Positions 59,766-64,000 of a stretch of 64,000 bases of DNA are shown piece after piece (the first letter of the stretch is position 1; every line of letters begins with the position of its first letter). Location: positions 39,172-103,171 of the forward strand of contig JAFRCO010000007.1 in assembly GCA_017404325.1 (NCBI GenBank), given 5' to 3'. A program made the position numbers and the translations under genes. Source of the DNA: Candidatus Saccharimonadota bacterium. Lineage in GTDB: Bacteria; Patescibacteriota; Saccharimonadia; Saccharimonadales; Saccharimonadaceae. The notes beneath the pieces are model-generated. The model ran no database searches. It saw nothing but the letters and a program-made list of their open reading frames with translations, and was not told the origin of the DNA.

Positions 59766-59794
59766 TTGACAATATTATGATGCTTATGTAAAAT
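59766..59794 (+). promoter_or_regulatory. Consensus promoter of the secreted protein gene
   Basis: TTGACA (59766-59771), 17-bp spacer, TAAAAT (59789-59794). The only exact TTGACA -35 seen in the window; the leader (about 70 bases) has small hairpins (GTTAAA/TTTAAC; CTGC/GCAG). Suggests high expression. Confidence 0.85.
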
Positions 59795-59870
59795 GAGAAA
59801 TGTTAAAGGTTATACATTTAACGTAAAATATAAACTAATTCTGCTTTTTAGGCAGAGGAGAAAAAACAAT

Positions 59871-60473
59871 ATGAAAAAAATATTAATTGCGGGAGCAGGC
59901 GTAGCTACATTAGCTATGGCGGCGATGCCGTTTCTAGGTGTCTCTGCTGACGTTATTGATACCGTGCAAATCACGATTTCGAGCTCTTGTGGTGTGAACT
60001 CTGACACCGAATCTACTCCAGGTACGGGTCAAACCTTTACCGCTAACATGGTGAACGGTGATACTCACGAATGGGAAGCTGATGGTGACGGTGGCGAACT
60101 TTATGTCACTTGTAACGATGCTTCAGGTTGGAACGTAACTGCTCAAGGTTTTAGCAACAATACCGCTGGTACGACCACGATGGTCCCAACTGGTTCTGGT
60201 ACAGCTATCCCAACTGGTACGACTCTTAATGGTACCGTATCTGACTGGGCATTTATGGTAGCTGATGGTGACACTGACGCTACAATCGTAAGTGCTTATG
60301 CTAGTTACGCTCAGGTTCCTTCTGCTGCAACGAGAGTTGCTTACAAGTCTGGTACTGCAGTAAGCGAAGGTCTTATCTATACTGGTTACAAAGTAGGTGT
60401 AAGCCCAACTCAGCAAGCTGATACTTACACCGGTATGGTTAAGTACGTTGTTTCTGCTGGTGTAGGTAGCTAG
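59871..60473 (+). CDS. Abundant secreted surface protein, family unknown
   Basis: 200 residues. Signal peptide (about 1-27, ending in SADVIDT). The mature part is rich in Thr, Gly, Ser and Ala with two Cys (SSSCGVN and YVTCND) and no Lys-rich tail; it looks like a beta-sandwich. Codons are noticeably more regular (GGT, GCT, ACT/ACC) than neighbours, which fits high expression. Consensus promoter, GAGGAG site and a strong terminator make it monocistronic. A candidate pilin- or coat-like protein. Confidence 0.7.
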   Translation: MKKILIAGAGVATLAMAAMPFLGVSADVIDTVQITISSSCGVNSDTESTPGTGQTFTANMVNGDTHEWEADGDGGELYVTCNDASGWNVTAQGFSNNTAGTTTMVPTGSGTAIPTGTTLNGTVSDWAFMVADGDTDATIVSAYASYAQVPSAATRVAYKSGTAVSEGLIYTGYKVGVSPTQQADTYTGMVKYVVSAGVGS

Positions 60474-60497
60474 TAAAGTTAACCTTTAACTTTAGAG

Positions 60498-60517
60498 TAC
60501 AGCCCTTCGGGGCTGTA
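60498..60517 (+). terminator. Rho-independent terminator
   Basis: An 8-bp stem TACAGCCC/GGGCTGTA with TTCG loop, followed by TTTTGTTT. Outer bases AGAGTA/TTTACTCT can extend the stem. Confidence 0.9.
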
Positions 60518-60574
60518 TTTTGTTTACTCTAGTTTTATTTATGATAGAATAGTTATAAAGTAAGCGAGGTAAAA

Positions 60575-61135
60575 ATGAAAGACAAGCAAAAAAAGACCAT
60601 ATATATTATTATTGCTGTAGTTTTAATTGTTTTAGCGATAATTATTCTATTTCTTTTGAATGGCTCTGAGAAACGTACTTCGACGAAGAAAGAGAATGAT
60701 GCAATTACAGCGCTAGATTGTAAGGCGGGAAGAATGGAGAACGCATTCTTTATTTCAAGTACAGCAAACAATACTAGTCACGAAGTAAAAGTAACTTTTA
60801 GAAACGACAAAATAGATAAACTATATTATTTGTTTGAAGGGGTTTATAGGACATATGACATAGCGGACCAAGATAATGCAAACTTCCATGCAAAATATAA
60901 TATACACATGAGCGGAAACGGTTTAGAGCAGGAGAGTTTGGCGCCGACGTTTTTGACAGCAAAAACAAAATTACGAATTAATCTATATGCGAAGAATCGC
61001 GAGATGATGAACAAAGCGACTGCAGTATTATTTTTCATCAAAGAAGATGATTTAGAAAAATTTCTAGATTATTCGAGAGATGAAGCGACGGAATATTATA
61101 AAAAACAAGGTTTTTCGTGCGAAAAACAGAACTAG
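60575..61135 (+). CDS. Membrane-anchored hypothetical protein
   Basis: 186 residues. One N-terminal membrane helix (about 8-30, IYIIIAVVLIVLAIIILFLL), then an outer domain with strands NTSHEVKVTFRNDKIDKLYYLFEG and two Cys (LDCKAG and FSCEKQN) near its two ends. No family recognised. RBS GCGAGG. Confidence 0.65.
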   Translation: MKDKQKKTIYIIIAVVLIVLAIIILFLLNGSEKRTSTKKENDAITALDCKAGRMENAFFISSTANNTSHEVKVTFRNDKIDKLYYLFEGVYRTYDIADQDNANFHAKYNIHMSGNGLEQESLAPTFLTAKTKLRINLYAKNREMMNKATAVLFFIKEDDLEKFLDYSRDEATEYYKKQGFSCEKQN

Positions 61136-61168
61136 TGATATAATAGAAATACCAAATAGAGGAGGTAA

Positions 61169-62119
61169 ATGATTAAAAAGATAATAACATTCGTTATGGT
61201 GGCACTTTTAGGGGGAGTATTTTTCGGTGGATTAAAAGTATCAGCTATAGATACCAGTAAGTTAAGCTATATGATGACAATATCGCCTCCTAGACATAAT
61301 ATAATCTTAATACCGGGTGAGGTGTATGAGGGGTCTTTTAACGTGACGAATATGTCGAATGCGACAAAGGCTTTGAAATATTCTGTTCGTATAGGATCAT
61401 TTAATTTGGGCAAAGATGAAAATGGAGAAGTAGACTATAACAGTACCGATGTTGATACGGTTACTGGTTATAACCAAATGATGGACTGGATTACTGTAGA
61501 AAAAAAGAGTGGAACCGTGCCACCGGGAGAAATAGACGTAGTTCCCTTTAAGATTACGGTTCCAAAAGATGCACCGGCTGGGGGTCAATATGCTTCATTA
61601 ATCTTTCGCGATGATACTGAGAAAGATCGAGATGGCGATGGGAACGTAATGATAGAAAATGTAGTTGAATTTGCGGCGGGGATTCTAGCCGAGGTAGCTG
61701 GGCAAACTAGAGATGAAGGTGTGATTATTGAAAATAATATCCCGTCCTTCATTTTAACAAATACTTTAACGGCAAGTTCTAGAGTAAGAAACGATGGGAA
61801 TGTGCATACTAATGCATCTTATGTTTTGCAGGTTTGGCCGCTATTTAGCGACGAAGAATACTGTACGAACGAAGAAGAGCCGAAGACCAGCTTGATTATG
61901 CCGGAAACTGAGAGGTACCATGCGGAAACTTGTGATTTGCCGTCGATAGGGATTTTCCGAGCAAAACAAACTATCAAGATTTTCGATGAAGTGTCTGAAA
62001 GAGAAAAATTAGTGATTGTCTGTCCGCTCTGGTTACTATTCATTATTATCTTTGTGATCGTGTTCGCAATTATGTGGTTAATTGCAAAAGCAAGAGCTAG
62101 AAATAAAGCTGCAAATTAA
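61169..62119 (+). CDS. Surface protein with Ig-like (DUF916-type) domain and C-terminal anchor
   Basis: 316 residues. Signal peptide (about 1-27), an Ig-like domain opening TISPPRHNIILIPGEVYEGSFNVTN, as in DUF916 wall proteins, then a second domain (SRVRNDGNVHTNASYVLQVWP), a Cys-bearing region, and a C-terminal membrane helix (about 285-307) with a basic stop. RBS GAGGAGG. DUF916 proteins often bind WxL or cell-wall surface partners, which may explain its neighbours. Confidence 0.72.
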   Translation: MIKKIITFVMVALLGGVFFGGLKVSAIDTSKLSYMMTISPPRHNIILIPGEVYEGSFNVTNMSNATKALKYSVRIGSFNLGKDENGEVDYNSTDVDTVTGYNQMMDWITVEKKSGTVPPGEIDVVPFKITVPKDAPAGGQYASLIFRDDTEKDRDGDGNVMIENVVEFAAGILAEVAGQTRDEGVIIENNIPSFILTNTLTASSRVRNDGNVHTNASYVLQVWPLFSDEEYCTNEEEPKTSLIMPETERYHAETCDLPSIGIFRAKQTIKIFDEVSEREKLVIVCPLWLLFIIIFVIVFAIMWLIAKARARNKAAN

Positions 62120-62143
62120 ATTGAAAAATCTTCGAAAAAACCC

Positions 62144-62172
62144 TTGATTTTTTGGAAAAGGTTTGGTATAAT
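62144..62172 (+). promoter_or_regulatory. 23S rRNA promoter
   Basis: TTGATT (62144-62149), 17-bp spacer, TATAAT (62167-62172) with TGG extension. It lies just before the 23S leader; no 16S gene or spacer tRNA is between. The leader (to about 62365) contains hairpins such as GTCGG/CCGAC. Confidence 0.8.
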
Positions 62173-62365
62173 GGGGGAAGTTTAAGCAAGTCGGCTTTTC
62201 CGACCTCTACAAAAAGAAATAGAAAGCGAGGGAATCTTTTGAGGTCGCTTCTAAGACTTCAGGAATTTCTTTAAGACTCTTCTAATTAACAATTTGGACA
62301 ACGATAAAGATTTTAAAGACGACATTAGTAATCGAACTTCGATTGCTAGTTAAGTCAATGCATAA
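62173..62365 (+). other. 23S rRNA leader
   Basis: About 190 bases without open frame. Contains a GGTCGG-type hairpin near 62190-62206 and a stem around 62325-62349 (AATCGA/TCGATT). These may form the RNase III processing stem with the missing 3' flank. Confidence 0.6.
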
Positions 62366-64000
62366 AAAGGTAATCAAGGGCACTGATAGTGGATGCCTTG
62401 ACAATCAATACCGATGAAGGCCGTAGAAGTCTGCGATAAGCCTCGGGGATCTGACAGCGAGAAATGATCCGGGGATTGCCGAATGGGGAAACCTAATACA
62501 AGTCATGTTGTATTGCATCTATCTGAACACATAGGGTAGACAGCGGGAACGGACCGAACTGAATCATCTTAGTAGGCCCAGGAAAGAAGAATAACTAATG
62601 ATTCCGAAAGTAGTGGCGAGCGAAATTGGAATAGCCTAAACCTAAAGATAACCATACGGGTTAACGCCCAGAGTTATTATAGGGGTTGCGAAATTAGATA
62701 TTTTTTATGTAGAGTATATCTACATGGTATATTCTACATAAAGACCGACAGCGTTAACTGAGCGGGCAAAGAGAAAATCCTTTAGATCGTAGCAGAAGCA
62801 CTTGGAATGGTGCGCCAAAGAAGGTGAAAGCCCTGTACGCGAAACGGTCTTAGGCTTTGTATATCTTTTTTCAAGTAGGACGGGGCACGAGAAACCCTGT
62901 TTGAATCTGGCAGGACCACCTGCCAAGGCTAAATATATTGATTGATCGATAGCGAACTAGTACAGTGATGGAAAGGTGAAAAGAACCCCGGGAGGGGAGT
63001 GAAATAGATCCTGAAACTCAGTGCCTACAAGGTGTCGGAGCAGCTTCGTGCTGTGACGGCGTGCTTTTTGTAGAACGATCCAGCGAGTTAATGTTGTTGG
63101 CGAGGCTAAGTCAGATGATGGAGCCACAGTGAAAGCGAGCCTGAATAGGGCGACAAGTCAGCAGTATTAGACCCGAAACCGGGTGACCTAACCATGAGCA
63201 GGTTGAAGCGACGGTAACACGTCGTGGAGGACCGAACCAGGGTACGCAGTAAAGTGCTTGGATGACTTGTGGTTAGCGGTGAAATGCCAATCGAACTCGG
63301 AGATAGCTGGTTCTCCTCGAAATAGCTTTAGGGCTAGCGTTATGTAGTAGCATTTGGGGGTAGAGCTCTGAAAAGGTCTGGGGCCGGCAACGGTACCCAT
63401 CCTTATCAAACTACGAATACCAAATGTGTAATCATGGCAGTCAGAACGGCGGGGCTAAGCTCGTCGCTCAAAAGGGAAACAGCCCAGATCATCGTCTAAG
63501 GTCCCTAATTAACACTAAGTGGGAAACAAGGTGAGATTTCTTAAACAGCTAGGATGTTGGCTTAGAAGCAGCCATTCATTTAAAGAGTGCGTAACAGCTC
63601 ACTAGTCAAGAGATTTTGCGTGGAAAATGTAACGGGGCTAAGTATTAAACCGAAGACATGGACTTTTAGTGTGGAACAAAGCTTGCGTTTCACGATAAAA
63701 ACCAAAAATCAGCGAGCAAAATCAGGACATGTGCCTGTTTTGCGAGCAGAACTAAGGGAAAATCGTTGGGAAAAAACCGTAGGTTTTGTCCCACACTAAG
63801 AGTGGTAGAGGAGCGTTGATATCGCGGCGAAGTCGTTTCGTAAGGAACGGTGGAGCGTTATCAAGTGAGAATGCTGGAATCAGTAACCTTAAGACAGGTG
63901 AGAATCCTGTCGGTCGTAAGAGCAAGGTTTCCAGGGCCACAGTAATTGTCCCTGGGTTAGTCGGTCCTAAGCCGAGGCGCATCAGCGTAGGCGATGGACA
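62366..64000 (+). rRNA. 23S ribosomal RNA (5' part; continues past window)
   Basis: Universal 23S segments occur in order: GTGGATGCC, GAAGGCCGT, GCCGAATGGGGAAACC, GTAGTGGCGAGCGA, CCAAGGCTAAAT, AGTGATGGAAAGGTGAAAAGAACCC, GGTTGAAG, GGAGGACCGAACC, GAGATAGCTGGTTCTCC, GATGTTGGCTTAGAAGCAGCCAT and AACGGGGCTAA. Extra sequence appears at two places: an AT-rich hairpin (62706-62740) and a 140-base insert in helix 45 (63662-63803). Start by comparison with Escherichia coli numbering, so accurate to a few bases. Confidence 0.95.
63662..63803 (+). other. Intervening sequence in 23S helix 45
   Basis: A 19-bp outer stem (63662-63680 / 63785-63803; one G-U, one A-C mismatch) encloses about 104 bases with a further hairpin around CAGG/CCTG. 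The Escherichia coli helix here is about 40 bases. No open frame for a homing enzyme. Confidence 0.75.

Noticed and set aside
63587..63799. Homing endonuclease in the 23S insert
   Set aside because: The open frame there is only 70 residues, begins in conserved rRNA and has no LAGLIDADG or GIY-YIG motif.
62720..63982. Several short open frames in the 23S region
   Set aside because: They lie in conserved rRNA sequence and cannot be real proteins.
1..64000. Recoded stop codons (TGA as Gly, as in Gracilibacteria)
   Set aside because: TGA closes several genes cleanly (Nudix, ruvC, the secreted protein at 10260, xth neighbours use TAA/TGA), and no in-frame TGA is needed.
1..64000. CRISPR array or transposon
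   Set aside because: No regularly spaced repeat, transposase or integrase was seen; the short palindromes are not arrays.

Overview
The window looks like a piece of a small, streamlined Patescibacteria (CPR) chromosome, most likely Candidatus Saccharibacteria (TM7) or a close relative. This is an inference from gene content, not from a database search. Supporting signs are: very tight packing with ATGA/TAATG and convergent overlaps; compact or shortened family members (TsaB, MurC, Pgi); an arginine deiminase operon as the visible energy pathway; two FemX-like peptidyltransferases; an RNase HII-YraN fusion; an intervening sequence in 23S rRNA; and a secreted HNH nuclease resembling actinobacterial ones. 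TGA is used as a normal stop codon, which argues against Gracilibacteria/Absconditabacteria.

Layout. 1-13.0 kb: murB (cut by the window edge), recA-nudix-recX, PRC-barrel protein and truB (with a GC-rich palindromic insert), aquaporin, rpsO, pnp, lepA, a surface cluster ending in a fibro-slime-domain protein, and tsaB/tsaE. 13.0-30.4 kb: murC, radA-ruvC-ruvA, galU, dnaE, smpB-xth, a cell-envelope cluster on the minus strand (glycosyltransferase, CDP-alcohol phosphatidyltransferase, two FemX-like proteins), rplS-rnhB/yraN and ychF. 30.4-34.7 kb is the most accessory-looking stretch: a predicted zinc metallopeptidase, a 645-residue protein of unknown family, a duplicated ychF/promoter fragment, an orphan sigma-region-4 protein, a flavodoxin and three tandem tRNA-Pro genes covering all proline anticodon classes. 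34.7-47.2 kb: HAD phosphatase, ftsH, pepN, tRNA-Leu, pgi-arcC-argF-arcA-arcD. 47.2-55.9 kb: gpmI, a second galU-like gene, an AMP-forming ligase, two paralogous membrane proteins, and clpC-clpP under a textbook CIRCE operator. 55.9-62.1 kb: mostly secreted or membrane-anchored proteins. 62.2 kb to the end: a 23S rRNA gene with its own promoter and no 16S gene upstream in the window.

How it works together. Energy and carbon: arginine goes through ArcA, ArgF and ArcC to ATP, with an ArcD-like exchanger; Pgi and GpmI represent glycolysis. Envelope: MurB, MurC, FemX-like enzymes, GalU, a glycosyltransferase and a CDP-alcohol transferase build a Gram-positive-type wall and membrane. DNA repair (RecA, RecX, RadA, RuvA, RuvC, ExoIII) and proteostasis (ClpC/ClpP, FtsH) are well represented.

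The most general signal is in the promoters. At least sixteen genes have a TATAAT-like -10 box, often extended as TGnTATAAT, that ends only 6-7 bases before the start codon. Their mRNAs should be leaderless. Other genes carry clear AGGAGG-type ribosome sites, so two initiation modes appear to coexist. The strongest candidates for undescribed biology are the in-frame palindromic element in truB, the symmetric 14-bp bidirectional promoter between tsaE and murC, the 645-residue protein at 31.5 kb beside the duplicated ychF fragment, and the orphan sigma-4 protein.
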